Below are positions 19,571-30,440 of a stretch of DNA of 64,000 bases, piece by piece. The stretch is from contig JAKTNV010000010.1 of the NCBI GenBank assembly GCA_022747635.1, positions 42,019,527-42,083,526 of the forward strand. Direction: 5' to 3'. Each line of letters opens with the position of its first letter. Positions within the stretch are counted from its first letter, which is position 1. Origin of the DNA: Hetaerina americana. Lineage: Eukaryota > Arthropoda > Insecta > Odonata > Calopterygidae. The notes beneath the pieces are model-generated. The model was not told the DNA's origin. It ran no database searches and saw nothing but the letters and a program-made list of their open reading frames with translations. A program made the position numbers and the translations under genes.

Positions 19571-22500
19571 CTAAAGCTGCCCCATTAAACCGGTTGACCT
19601 TAAAAAACTTAAGACTCGGTTTATAGACCCAGAGTCATCCCCTAAAATATTTTTTAAGTCTCCCCTTATCTTCAACATGTCTCTGGCCCTTTGGTATGTT
19701 GTGCATTCCGTCAGGATATGTTTTATCGTCAGGGGTTGGAAACACTCATTGCAGCGGGGCTGTTCTTTTACCTCCGCAAAGAGGTACGAATGAGTGAGGG
19801 CAGAGTGTCCTATTCTCAGGCGCGTAATCATGACCTCTTCCCTCCGAATTTTCCGGATGGAAGAGGACCATGGTGAAACGACCGGTTTTATTGCCCTGAG
19901 TTTATTATTTTGCAGAGACTGCCAAGTCTCCTTCCACTGATGCAGGACCGAGTTCCGCAAGGCAGCCTTTACGTCCTCCATTGGAACCAAGGTGGAGTCG
20001 GTCTCGGGTTTTCGAAGGGCATCCTTCGCTGCCTGGTCAGCTTTTTCGTTACCTCTTATGCCGACGTGACCAGGAGTCCATATAAAGGAGACCCTGTTCC
20101 CCTTTCTCTGAAGGGACAACAGGGTATAATGGATCTCCTGGACTATCGGGTGCACAGGTGCAAAGACCGATATAGATTTTAGGGCGCTCAACGAGTCTGT
20201 GCAGATGAGGAAAGAGCCATTGCTTTCTTTTATTTCTCCTAGGGCCGTCCTTATGGCTGACAGCTCGGCTGTGAAAATGCTGCAAGAAGTGTGCAGTTTT
20301 TTCCTCACGACTCCATGGTAGTGGGACACGACCGCATAGGCACTTGCAGATTCTGACTTTGACCCGTCGGTGTAGACTGGGACAAAGTCAGAAAGTGAGC
20401 CGAGGACGGCACTGAAGAGCTGCTGGTATTCGGAATCGGTCGTCTTGGCTTTGCGGCGTGCACTGGAAATGAGTTTAATATCCGGCATTGGCGTTAACCA
20501 AGGCGGGTACTTAGCTAGGAGACGGGGCATACTTGAGGAAATGTAAAATTTACCGCGTTAATAAAATCATTAAAACGAACGGCAAAGGGCCTAGTTGCCC
20601 TTCTCCGCCTGTTAAATAAGTCTAAAAACCGTTGGTTAAAAACTATGTTAAAACAAGGGTGGATTGTCTCTGATAAAATTTTACAGGCATAGTTGCCCAT
20701 TAAAATCATCCTGCGGGTTTCCAACGGAGGCTCCCCTGCGTCTGCAAGTAAGCTTGGGACTGGGCTTGTTCTAAATGCCCCGGTGGCCAACCGTATCCCA
20801 GCATTGTGGACACATGTAAGTGGTCTCAAGTAAGACTCTCGTCCTGAGGAATACACTATGGAACCATAGTCCAGTTTGGATCGCACCAAGCCTCTGTACA
20901 ATAAAAGCATGCTGGTGCGGTCTGCTCCCCAAGTGGAGTGAGTTAAAAACTTTAAAACGTTGAGGGTTTGGCGACACCTCTCACGTAACACGCGGATATC
21001 CTCCCGCCAGTTCAGCTTTTGGTCCAGGATCATGCCGAGAAAGCGGACGGACTCCACAAATGGAAGAATCCTACCCAACAGGGTTAGGGTCGGGGTAACG
21101 TGGTAACCGCGAAGACGGTGAAAGTGCACGCATTTCGTTTTCTCCATGGAGAAACGAAATCCGTTCTTTCGCGACCACTCTCCCAGTTTGTTTAGAGTCA
21201 CCTGGGCTTGCCTGGAAGCGTTTGGCAGTCGTGTCGACCGGCAAAATATGGCTAGGTCGTCCACATAGAGCGATGCCATCACCGGGGCATTGATGCATTC
21301 CACCACGTCGTTGATGGCGATGGCAAATAACGTCACGCTCAGTACTGAACCCTGGGGTACCCCGTTCTCCTGTGTAAAAGATCGGGAAAAGTGCTTCCCA
21401 GTCCTTACTTTAAAAAGGCGGTTGGTTAAAAAATTTCTGATAAATAGGGCCATGTTGCCTCTAAATCCCCACTTGTGGAGCGTGTTGAGGATTCTCCATC
21501 GCCACACACTATCATAGGCCTTCTCCAGGTCGAAGAAGACTGCTATGACGTGTTGACGTTGGAGAAAGGCTTCCTGGATGAAGTTCTCAGTGCGAACCAG
21601 ATGGTCTGTCGTGGACCTGCCACGCCGAAAGCCGCACTGAGCGTCGGAGAGCAGGTGTCGACTCTCCAAGCACCACATGAGACGTCGGTTTACCATCCGT
21701 TCCATCACCTTACACAGGCAGCTGGTGAGAGATATGGGACGGTAGTTGTTCGGGTCATTTTTGTCCTTGCCCTGTTTTGGGATTGGTATCACGATGGACT
21801 CTCGCCAGGCATTTGGAAAACTGCCCTCGTTCCAGAGTTGGTTGAGGGTATTTAGGACCTCCCCAATCGCGGTTTCCGGAATGTTCCGGAGAAATGCGTT
21901 GTGGATTTCGTCCGCCCCTGGCGAGGTGTAATGGGAGTCTTCGATGGCGGATTTAAGCTCCCAGGACGTGAAAGGCTCATTGTAATATTCGCTTGTAGGA
22001 CCTGCACCAAAATTGAGAGGGACTCTCTCGCATCGCCTCTTCCGGTTCGCAAAGTCCGCGGCATAGCCCTCGTCACTGCTATTGGCCGCGAACTGACTGG
22101 CAAATATGTTGCTTATTTCGGCAGGTGAATTAACCACCCGGCCAGCAACAAGCAATGGCGAGATGACAAATGAGCCCTTGGACCCGGAGATTTTCTTGAC
22201 TTTGTCCCATACCTGACCAAGTGGCGTGCGATGGTTGATGGTAGAGACGTATTCTATCCAGGAAGCCCTCTTGGCCTCCTTCACGGCCCTTCGAGCTCGC
22301 GCTCTCAGGCGGCGGTACGATGCCAGATTAGTTGCCGTGGGATATTTTCTAAAAATATTCAATGCTTTTTTCCTCGCCCGAATCGCCCGGTCGCATTCCC
22401 CGTTCCACCAAGGGACAGGAGCTCGATTTATATTCCCGGACGTACGAGGGATACTTTTGGTAGCTGCCGCCAACAGCGTTGAACTTAGTTTATCGACGTT

Positions 22501-23271
22501 GTGCAACGCGTCGAAACTTGCGTCGTGTTTATATGTAAACGTACGCTTGAAAAGTGGCCAGTCCGCACGGTTAATACGCCACTTTTCCGGAGGTTTTGAA
22601 ATGGTGGGCGAAGAGTCTTCTTTAACGAGTAGAAGAGGAAAATGGTCACTCCCACAGAGATCGTTGTGGGTGGACATTTTCAGCTTTGGGGCTAGACTTC
22701 TCGAGCATAGACAAAGATCTATTGCTGAGAATTCCCCATTGAAGCTGTTAAAACGGGTTTTTTCGCCGCTATTTAATAAAAACAGGTTAAAATCCTCAAT
22801 AAAGTTGGATAAAATTCGACCTCTCCTATTACTTTGGGTTTCTGGCCCTCCCCAGAGAGGATCATGGGCATTAAAATCTCCCATCAAAATGAACGGCTGA
22901 GGAAGCTGGTGGACAAGGGCTTCAAGGTTCAGGCGAGTCACCGGTGCACCCTCTGGCAGATACACGTTGCATAACGTCATCCTCTCAGGGGTGTGCACCG
23001 TGACAGCGACGGCCTGGAATGGAGAGTTCAGTTGGACTCGCGAGGTGTAAAGGGCCTCACGGGCCGCAACTGCTACTCCCCCTTGGGCTCGTTGGCCACT
23101 TAGGTCATCCGTTCTAAAAACAGTGAACCCCTTCAGAATACCCTTATCTTCAGCCTTAAAATGGGTCTCTTGGAGACAAATACAAGAGGGTTTAAAATCT
23201 TGGATTAAAATGGCCAGCTCCTCCTTGTGCCGATAAAAACCATTGCAGTTCCACTGCAGAATGGAACACAT
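19571..23271 (-). pseudogene. LINE ORF2 of copy F, split by a one-base deletion
   Basis: Same endonuclease/RT/RNase H protein as in E1 and G. The first frame runs 23271-20515 (918 residues: endonuclease, complete RT with YVDD, thumb). It then shifts at about 20515, where TTAGCTAGGAG replaces TTAGCATAGGAG. The remaining 319-codon frame (20530-19571) carries RNase H and the C-terminal zinc motif. The same missing base and neighbouring variants (ISSARRK for IACARRK) occur in D1. An intact RT with a severed RNase H could still make cDNA if RNase H is supplied from elsewhere; that is inference. Confidence 0.9.
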
Positions 23272-23357
23272 TTAAAATGTTATATTAAAATAAATAAATA
23301 AATAAATATATAAATAAATAAGATGACTAAAAAGGGAGATGACCAACTCTATTGAGG

Positions 23358-24524
23358 TTATCGCTTGAAGCGATGTTTCCTCTTCCACTCGTTTGCGAAG
23401 ACCTCAGTATCAGAGATACTCTGGTCCTCTTCAATTACCTCCGGCTTCTTTGGCTTCACTGGAGGCGGCGGGGAAGGTGTATTCTCACGCCCTTTTGGCG
23501 TGTTCCCCTTGGTGGTTTTTAGTGGGCTCTTCTTTGAAGGGCCCACAGGAGTAGGTGGCTCCTTGTCCACCTTACTCTTTCCATCCTTCACCCTTTTTGG
23601 TTTAGGCACTTGCGTGGTTTCTATTGGAGATTCTTTCGGGATCTCTGTCTGCGTGGCGATGGTACACTTTACACATTGCGTGGTTGCAACGGAAGCAAAG
23701 GACCGGGAGAAAGTTGGAGCGATTAGCGCCCTGTATTTTCTCCTCGCTTCCGCATATGGGATTTTTTCCAGTGTTTTTATCTCCATGACTTTCCTCTCTT
23801 CTTTCATCTTCGGGCAATCACGAGAGTACACTGGGTGTGTACCCTCGCAATTCACACAAAGCGTTTCCGAAGAGCACTCTTTATCCTCGTGCGCGTCTTT
23901 GCCACAGCGCGGGCAGGTGGCCTTGCCCTCGCAGCGCGACGCGACATGGCCGAACCGTTGGCATTTGAAACAACGCACGGGATTCGGGATGAATGGCCTC
24001 ACTGGTACCGATTCATAGCCCACAAACACCTTGTCGGGTAGTCTATCACGCGCAAACGTCAAGATCACGGAGGTGCTGTTTACGTTTTCTCCGTTGCGCC
24101 TTGTGGTGAGTCGACGACAATCAGTCACTCCCTGAGAGAACATTTCTCTCTTGATTTCTTCGATGTCCACGTATAGAAGGTCGTAGTGACTGATGACTCC
24201 CCGACAGGTGTTAAGAGTGCGGTGCACCTCCACCTTAATCGGAATGTCATGGAGCGTTCCCATAGCAAGTAGTTTTTCGCTCTGTGTGTCGTTCAGGGTC
24301 TCTATAAGTAGTGTACCATCCCTGAGCTTCTTCACGCTCTTTGGGTCCCCAGGCACAATCTGTGACAACACTCTGCGAATTAAGAAGGGAGAAACCTTTT
24401 TCAAGGTCTCACCTTCCTTTGCACAAGACATAATTAAATAGCGCTTACATGCGCCGATACACTTTTCTCCCCCGCCGGTGTCCGGACGGGATCTTTTTAG
24501 TGGTGGAAAGGGTTTTTCCTCCAT
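23358..24524 (-). CDS. LINE ORF1 gag-like protein, copy F
   Basis: Open from MEEKPFPP (24524), the start forced in G, to the stop after HRFKR. In F the frame also stays open upstream to 24689 (MVGPCTEDPP), giving 443 residues, so the true start is uncertain. Counting from MEE, knuckles lie near residues 185-198 (CX2CX4HX4C), 204-217 (CX2CX4HX4C) and 223-237 (CX2CX3HX6C), preceded by an RRM-like region and followed by a Lys/Pro-rich tail. Expected to bind LINE RNA. Confidence 0.88.
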   Translation of the reverse strand: MEEKPFPPLKRSRPDTGGGEKCIGACKRYLIMSCAKEGETLKKVSPFLIRRVLSQIVPGDPKSVKKLRDGTLLIETLNDTQSEKLLAMGTLHDIPIKVEVHRTLNTCRGVISHYDLLYVDIEEIKREMFSQGVTDCRRLTTRRNGENVNSTSVILTFARDRLPDKVFVGYESVPVRPFIPNPVRCFKCQRFGHVASRCEGKATCPRCGKDAHEDKECSSETLCVNCEGTHPVYSRDCPKMKEERKVMEIKTLEKIPYAEARRKYRALIAPTFSRSFASVATTQCVKCTIATQTEIPKESPIETTQVPKPKRVKDGKSKVDKEPPTPVGPSKKSPLKTTKGNTPKGRENTPSPPPPVKPKKPEVIEEDQSISDTEVFANEWKRKHRFKR

Positions 24525-25123
24525 AATAAGAAATGATTCGTCCCTCGGCCTCCCCACCCACCACGGAGCCACACATTTGGGACGCCACTCCGCCAAACCG
24601 GAGCGGTCGCCAGGGCTAACTCGAGGGATATAGCGCTTCTGAAGTGGTTGTCTGTTTCGGGGTGGATCTTCGGTGCAAGGGCCCACCAAAACCCTTACAT
24701 CTCCGACCTCCCTACGCAGACCCCCACAACCTTGGCACTCGCCACCGGAGCGAAAACGCGACGGAAGCCGATTGACCGGGAGTGGCTAGCTCCCGGCCTC
24801 CCGTTTACACGAAATCCGGGGCCGAAGAGGGGTATCACTCCCCGGTCCATACAGGGCATCCGACACCCTGCTGGGAACCAGAAAGCTCACCCTCCAGGAT
24901 CCCCTTCTCTCCCTTACGGGTCTCCAGGCACGGCAAACACCTGGGCGGATCGCAGGCCAGATGGTATGGCCGCTCACAGACAGTGGATCCACAGCACTGT
25001 CCGGACGCATCCCTTGCTGGCTTGGGGTTTGTTTTCGGGGTTTTCTCCCCGCCCTTTTAGTCGCCTCTTACGACAAGCAGGGATACTGCGGGAGTATTCT
25101 CTATCCCCCTACCCGCGGGGGGG

Positions 25124-25348
25124 CACACGGTTCTCAATCCAAAGGTCGGTTTGGTAGTTGATGGTAGAGTTCACCCAATACTATGTGTGTGAAATTCACT
25201 CCTCGGGATAGCTGGGCCTATGCCGGTTATGTTTTCTCAGGAAGATCCGGTACCCGAAAAATCATACAACTTTGGTGAAGCTGAGAGTACCCAGAGAGGT
25301 CCCTCCAATCAGTAATCCAACGCTCTACCCCTGAACTACGGCAGGCCA
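25124..25348 (-). repeat. tRNA-derived SINE-like repeat, type II, copy b (interrupted by LINE F)
   Basis: Read on the minus strand it begins CCGTAGTTCAGGGGTAGAGCG, a good tRNA box A-like stretch (25322-25345). The body and tail are related to the repeat at 11690-11945. LINE F inserted near its 3' end, so its last few bases lie left of 19368 (CATACACACGGTTCTC). Confidence 0.5.
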
Positions 25349-26588
25349 TTGAATATTCATATGTTCAACAAAACTAGAGCAATAATGTACGAGTCAGCAT
25401 TAAACTCAATATAAAAAATTTATTCTGATCCAATATAACCAAAGCATACTCATGAATCTGAACAATATATACATACAGAAGTTTAAAATGAGCGTCCTTC
25501 TACATTAATTGATAGTAGAAGTATTATCGTCTAAATAAAATCAACTATCGTCTAGATATATCAATCGTAATTAAGATCAATGTATAGCTGATAATTATTG
25601 AATTATTACACCGTGACTAGCAGCTCTAAGTATATCTATAAAATACCACTAACTTCTCGAACTTAGAAATCGAATATATTGCTTAGATCTATACTTCAAC
25701 GAGGCGTCGGCCCAAGTTTATCACAATTGATCATGGAGCTTCCGTCTGGAGTTCAGCTATTTAGCTTCACTTTCCATAGATGAAATGCAACGTTACCTCC
25801 ACAGAATAACGCTCACTGTTCTCACGAGGACGTGTGCCACCAATTAAGAGAACACATTTGGGCGTAGCTCACGCAATAACAAGCCTGCGGTGGTTAGCGG
25901 ATATCCAAGGGTGCAATTTGTAACCGTGGAGGATTTAATCCTCCGCTAAAGGAGATGAACGCCTTACTCCTAATTTGGCCTGCGGGATGGATACATCAGA
26001 ATTATCTGAACTTTGGTTTCTATCTAAAACTCGCCTATTTTAACTATCTCTCAATTTACCCTAATGTACAAGATTCAATTTACCTTGAATCATTATTCTT
26101 CATTTGAAAGATTTTTAAAGTGTCTTAAGCTAATTCAAAGACATATGCTTGGAATAAATCCCCGAAGACCCTTTTGATATTTTTTCTTACATAAACATCT
26201 ATGAATAGCTTTTTAATTTGTAAAATTGTCGTGAATGGTTAACTGCAAAGTTAACAAACAATTCATTTAATACTCTTAGGTAAACTTAATATTATAAATT
26301 CATTTTCAATTCATACTTCAGCAAGACAAGAGAATTCATTGAAAAGTTATCCCTTGGAGGCATTTCAATCATTTTAAGACTACGATCATTTAGCCATAAG
26401 TTCTGTGCACTTTTCTATATTATATATTGAAACAATAAGCAAAACTTGTCTATTGAATGTTAATTCTGAACCATCGGAAGTAAAACCATTAACTAAGATA
26501 TCCTGCAATCAAGGGCAAACCCCAAGTCCAAAATCAAACGACAAATGAATCAACCCATGGCAGAATGTTTCGGCCAAAAATATCTATA

Positions 26589-26591
<3 letters not shown>
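25349..26591. other. AT-rich interval, nothing recognised
   Basis: No open frame or RNA signal of note. A short palindrome GGAGGATTTAATCCTCC lies near 25930. Confidence 0.5.

Positions 26592-26635
<44 letters not shown>
26592..26635. repeat. (TA)n microsatellite
   Basis: Uninterrupted TA dinucleotide tract of 44 bp. Confidence 0.97.
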
Positions 26636-26638
<3 letters not shown>

Positions 26639-26773
26639 ATAGAAGCACTCACGAGAGCAATATAATGGCACAATAGAACACAAAATAAAATAGGTAACAC
26701 ATAAGACAAGAGGACACTCACATTGTAGATTGTTCGAGCTTTCGGCCTGCTTCTACATCAACATTCTCCTTAA

Positions 26774-26825
26774 TTCCCCGCAAGCCGTCGCAAGGGCGTG
26801 TGACGGGTGGTGTTAGGACACCACC
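26774..26825 (+). repeat. CR1-like LINE 3'-end-type repeat, copy 1
   Basis: CCCCGCAAGCCGTCGCAAGG, then GGTGGTGTTAGGACACCACC. The same unit recurs at 26970-27020 and 28192-28240. The third copy lies immediately downstream of a CR1-like RT relic, so the unit is probably that family's 3' end. Confidence 0.6.
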
Positions 26826-26961
26826 CGTAGCTTTGGGGTCAGTATCCAAATACTCGCGAAGTACGTTACGTTTAAAGGCGTTACGTAATTGTGTTTTGGT
26901 TTCGATTTTAGAGGATCTATACTTGGCCAATAACTGTTTAATCTCCGAGGATGATCTACAT

Positions 26962-27022
26962 CTACTTAATACCCCGCAAGCCGCCGCAAGGGCGTATGGT
27001 GGGGGATGTTAGAGTACCACGC
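26962..27022 (+). repeat. CR1-like LINE 3'-end-type repeat, copy 2
   Basis: CATCTACTTAATACCCCGCA followed by AGCCGCCGCAAGGGCGTATG, with the same leading (A)CATCTAC...AATACCCCGCAAGCC as the copy at 28185. Confidence 0.6.
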
Positions 27023-27749
27023 GTAATTAAGAAAGAAAAAAATCGCAAGCAAAAGCCACAAATTTATACTTTCCACAAACCAAACATGGTATCCAATCAT
27101 GCAAGAACACTTACACCCCACATGTAAGCAAACACTCAAACTACCAACTAACACACACATGTACCTACATATATACCTAATATCTTTGTAATGTTTAATT
27201 TTGTTCCGTCTCGTAAATTCATTGTTTCCACAATTACTAAAGTGACTTCGGTCGCTTACTATTATGATTTCTGATTTTTCGGGGAAAGAATGAGTATTTA
27301 AATCTATCTATATTGGAATATACCTCCCTTATTATATCTTTGTGGTCTGATCTACCTATGTAAAGTGGGGCCATTATAATTCATATAAATTCCTAGAGTG
27401 TCATCGTTATACTCGTTTGTTCTGAACCTTTCTAAAAGTCTAAGTCTCGCTTGTTCTCTCCATATTTCAAGTGGCTCCCAGCCTAAGTCCCCTAAGAGAC
27501 CTATCACACGTGTTTTTATCATTCTTCTTTCTATTCTTATTGTGACTTTATCTACTTCTTTTTGCCAAGTTTTCTCTCAAGGATCTCAAATACTTGCGGC
27601 CTCTTCCAAATGAGGTCTAACTGGAGCAAACCAACACCTCTCTTTAACTTTCTCATTACATTTCCCCACAAACCGTTTAATGAAGACTTGATTAATGAAG
27701 AAATTGATTTGATAATTGATGAAACGATGATTTAGATTAAATCACTAAA

Positions 27750-28190
27750 TGGGGATTCAAAAAGGGGATTATCATTAAATCTTAATAAATGTTCGGTGGT
27801 AAATTTCTTTAAAAGATCAACGGGATTTGTTAGGAAATTAGCTGGAGTTGACCTAGAAGTAGTTGATACGGTAAAATACCTAGCCGTTACATTCACTAAA
27901 GATTTAACTTGGGGGACTCACATACGTAAAGTCTGCGGTCAAGCATGTAAAAATTGGGATTTATTAGACGCATTGTCGGCAGAAGTGACTCAAAGGTCAA
28001 GGAACATTGTTGCCACGCTCCTGTAAGGCCTCATTTAGAATACGCATGTAGCGTGTGGGAAGCGAGTGAAAAAGGCCTCATTCGGGAAATTGAGAAGGTT
28101 CAACGCAGGGCAGCCCATTTTGTTAAAACAGTTACGATTAAACGAAAAGCGTCTCTGTCATGCCAATGGAGTTCATCTACATTTACATAA
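27750..28190 (+). pseudogene. CR1-like LINE reverse transcriptase C-terminal relic
   Basis: The first frame (27764-28026) reads SLNLNKCSVVNFFKRS, VDTVKYLAVTF and TWGTHIRKVCGQA. After a frameshift near 27955 the next frame reads PVRPHLEYACSVW and IEKVQRRAAHFV. These are standard C-terminal RT/thumb motifs of CR1-type LINEs. No endonuclease or RT core was found upstream, consistent with 5' truncation and decay. Confidence 0.8.
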
Positions 28191-28245
28191 TACCCCGCAA
28201 GCCGCCGCAAGGGTGTGTGGCGGGGGGTGTTAGGTCATCATCAAT
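28185..28245 (+). repeat. CR1-like LINE 3'-end repeat, copy 3 (attached to RT relic)
   Basis: CATTTACATAATACCCCGCA and AGCCGCCGCAAGGGTGTGTG follow the RT frame directly. This ties the dispersed unit to this LINE family. Confidence 0.65.
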
Positions 28246-29023
28246 TAATAGGAACAAAACCACATGCAAAATCAACACATACATGTAAAACTATACCCAG
28301 TGCCATACACAGTCATAAAAAAATTCTTTCATTCGACACACATGCAAATACATATACTACCATCTTATAAATTCCACTACCACATGGACATGCAACATAT
28401 AACGGTCTCTTCCCCAAGACACAGGTGGGGAATGTGACTCAACGCTGCAGATAGCAGGAGGGTTCCCACGCGGAGAGAAACAAGGAATGTAAAGGAAATC
28501 TTAAAAACAAAAAAGGCAGGGCAAACAATACTGTTAAGGGCACTGCAGCATTTAATGGAATTGTTATGTGTTCGTGCGGAAAGAAATGGTTTTGACAAAA
28601 AAACACACGAGGTTAGTGAAAGTGCATGCAATTTATTATAACTAACTATTCCCTAGACGATGAGGGTGGCAAGTGGAATTTTTCCTATCCATAACCCTGC
28701 AGTTGCTATCCCGTATTGTCCGTGGGAAGAAGGAAGCCTTAAATCTGATAGTTCTGGCATCTATTTCCCGAATTTTATATGCATGATCCAAGCGACCAAT
28801 GTATGTTGGAGTGCGAATAATTTGCGAGACCTCGGTGGTGAAATTTGCGGATCTGAATGTATTTAATAAGTTAATATATAAATCTATAAAAATCTCCTTA
28901 TGCCCTCTTAAACTCTAGGCTTATTTTACGGCAGTCTTCCAGGTCCCATAGTTTAACAAATTTCATCGGTGGTGAAGAAATGCATAGTCATGAGTGACTA
29001 AATCAGTTTCCTTTTTTCAACAG
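28246..29023. other. Interval without recognised genes (upstream intron of candidate host gene)
   Basis: No known repeat was seen. It ends in a pyrimidine tract, TTTCCTTTTTTCAACAG, forming the acceptor of the exon at 29024. Confidence 0.45.
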
Positions 29024-29248
29024 GTGAATGAGCAGTATGTCAGATCGTACCACACGCACCACAAACCTCACCCATACCACCGTCACCACAGCCATCACCA
29101 CCGCTTCCATATGGATGAAGAAATGGATGACATCAACATGAACGAAGAAAGGGACGACATCCTCGACCACGAATTCCCTCCCGAACCAGTAGCTTACCCA
29201 TCCATGGCACGAGTGCCGACGTCAGCCACTGTTGGATTGGCATTACCG
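29024..29248 (+). CDS. Candidate host gene, internal exon 1 (beaten path-like immunoglobulin protein?)
   Basis: Exactly 75 codons between a strong acceptor (TTTTTTCAACAG, AG at 29022-29023) and a consensus donor (CCG|GTGAGT at 29249), phase 0 at both ends. It begins VNEQYVRSYH, has a His-rich run (YHRHHSHHHRFH), an acidic patch (DEEMDDINMNEERDD), and ends TSATVGLALP. Joined in phase to the exon at 38496 it continues as an immunoglobulin-type strand (GGRLRITCVTTL). VNEQYVR is what would follow the Trp of an Ig domain in Beat-family proteins. Beat proteins are secreted or membrane-attached axon-guidance molecules of arthropods. The earlier exons were not found. Exon call likely; family assignment tentative. 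Confidence 0.55.
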
Positions 29249-30231
29249 GTGAGTAACAATAATATGTAATTCAAAATGGAAAGTGATTAAGATCCAACAG
29301 ATTGCAGGATAATTGGAGTTAATAAAGGAAGCCACTGACATTAAGTCGCCAACCATCTCAAAGAACACTATGTTTGTTTACTAGATTAAATGTATCACTT
29401 TGCACGACGATTCGACCAATCAATAAATAATAAGGTTCATTATATTACCACGCTTTGGGAGACAAAACCCATTGTAAAACTGCAATATGACTGTGTGCAT
29501 CATCATCATGTAGAACCCAATTCAAATCGATTCAGGGGATGGGAAAATCAAGGATACAGATTTCATCCGATTTTCTGATATTTCCAGCGTGCCCTGGAAC
29601 CCAAAGGTATAAAATTTAATATTCCGAAGATCTAAGTCTAAGGGAATTAAAAAACTCCTTGACTACAATGTTAAAAGGAGAATATCTAGAATTAAATTTT
29701 ATTACACTAAACAAATCCGTGCAGATGAGAAAGAATCGCTTATTTCAACAGATTCAGCAATGGTTGAGTTTATGTGCGAAGAACTCGACTATGAAAGCAC
29801 TAGAGCGGATGGAGTTTTACTCGAAAAGTGCAATTGCAATACTAAGTAATGCCCCACGGAGTTCCACCTGCCATGTGTGAATTGTCCATGTAGATCACTG
29901 TAACATTAGAGGGGCAGCTCAGAAACGTTAAATATTTGTTTGCATTCATCTGTGGTGGTAGACGATTTTGTGAGCCGAGACAACCGGAATTATCAGTCCG
30001 GATGAGGATTATCCATGACGGACACATGGAAGTACCATTTGGGTATAATTTCCATCGGAACTTAATCAGCTTTCAATACACGTGTAAAATCATTAGAACA
30101 AATTCCAAGAGACTGCTTTTCCAAGCGGTTTTGGGGTTGTTACATGACGTGAGGTGACTGGGATAAGGGAGGCAGGTGTGGGGCAACTACAAACGGGGCT
30201 TTGGCGGCATGGAAAGGAGCACAAAAGATAA
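29249..30231. other. Intron sequence (candidate gene) with a short coding-like relic
   Basis: AT-rich. At 29670-29849 a 59-codon plus-strand frame reads IKFYYTKQIRADEKES, EFMCEELDYES, DGVLLEKCNC and then stops. The composition is protein-like but no family was recognised; it may be a decayed transposon piece. Confidence 0.4.
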
Positions 30232-30241
30232 GGCCGTCGAA

Positions 30242-30440
30242 GTAGTAGTTTTAGGGGTTTGTAGGGTGCGTCGACAGCTATGGTCATTTTGCACCACTGT
30301 CATTACGTAAAACTTATGTTCCTTTTAAACTAGGAATAAGTAAACAGATAAATACGAATAAATATATAAATAAATAAACAAACAAAAAAAAAAAAAAGAA
30401 AATGCTAAAATCAAAAGCATTAAAATTATGAGCTCCGAAG
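30242..30440 (-). other. LINE 3' UTR and tail (copy G), RT recognition region
   Basis: Conserved ~200 nt ending, on the minus strand, AATGACCATAGCTGTCGACG, a short CCC/CC-rich stretch, then AAAACTACTACT. The last ~45 bp are shared with the SINEs at 46572-46843 and 36370-36675, which marks them as the likely signal recognised by the element's RT. Confidence 0.7.

Larger units (their letters stand above)
19368..25123 (-). mobile_element. LINE copy F: full-length, 12-bp TSD
   Basis: 5756 bp flanked by a perfect direct repeat CACACGGTTCTC (19356-19367 and 25124-25135). The 3' tail is CTACTACTACTAC on the minus strand; the 5' end is the C-run/CCCGCGGG motif shared by all complete copies. It inserted in the tail of a SINE-like repeat. 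ORF1 is open; ORF2 is broken by one missing base. Confidence 0.95.

Noticed and set aside
26730..26765. Possible hammerhead core on the minus strand (TTGATGTAGAAGCAGGCCGA then AAGC)
   Set aside because: GATGT and CCGAAAG are suggestive, but no stem II can be drawn between them; kept only as a hint in the (TA)n finding.
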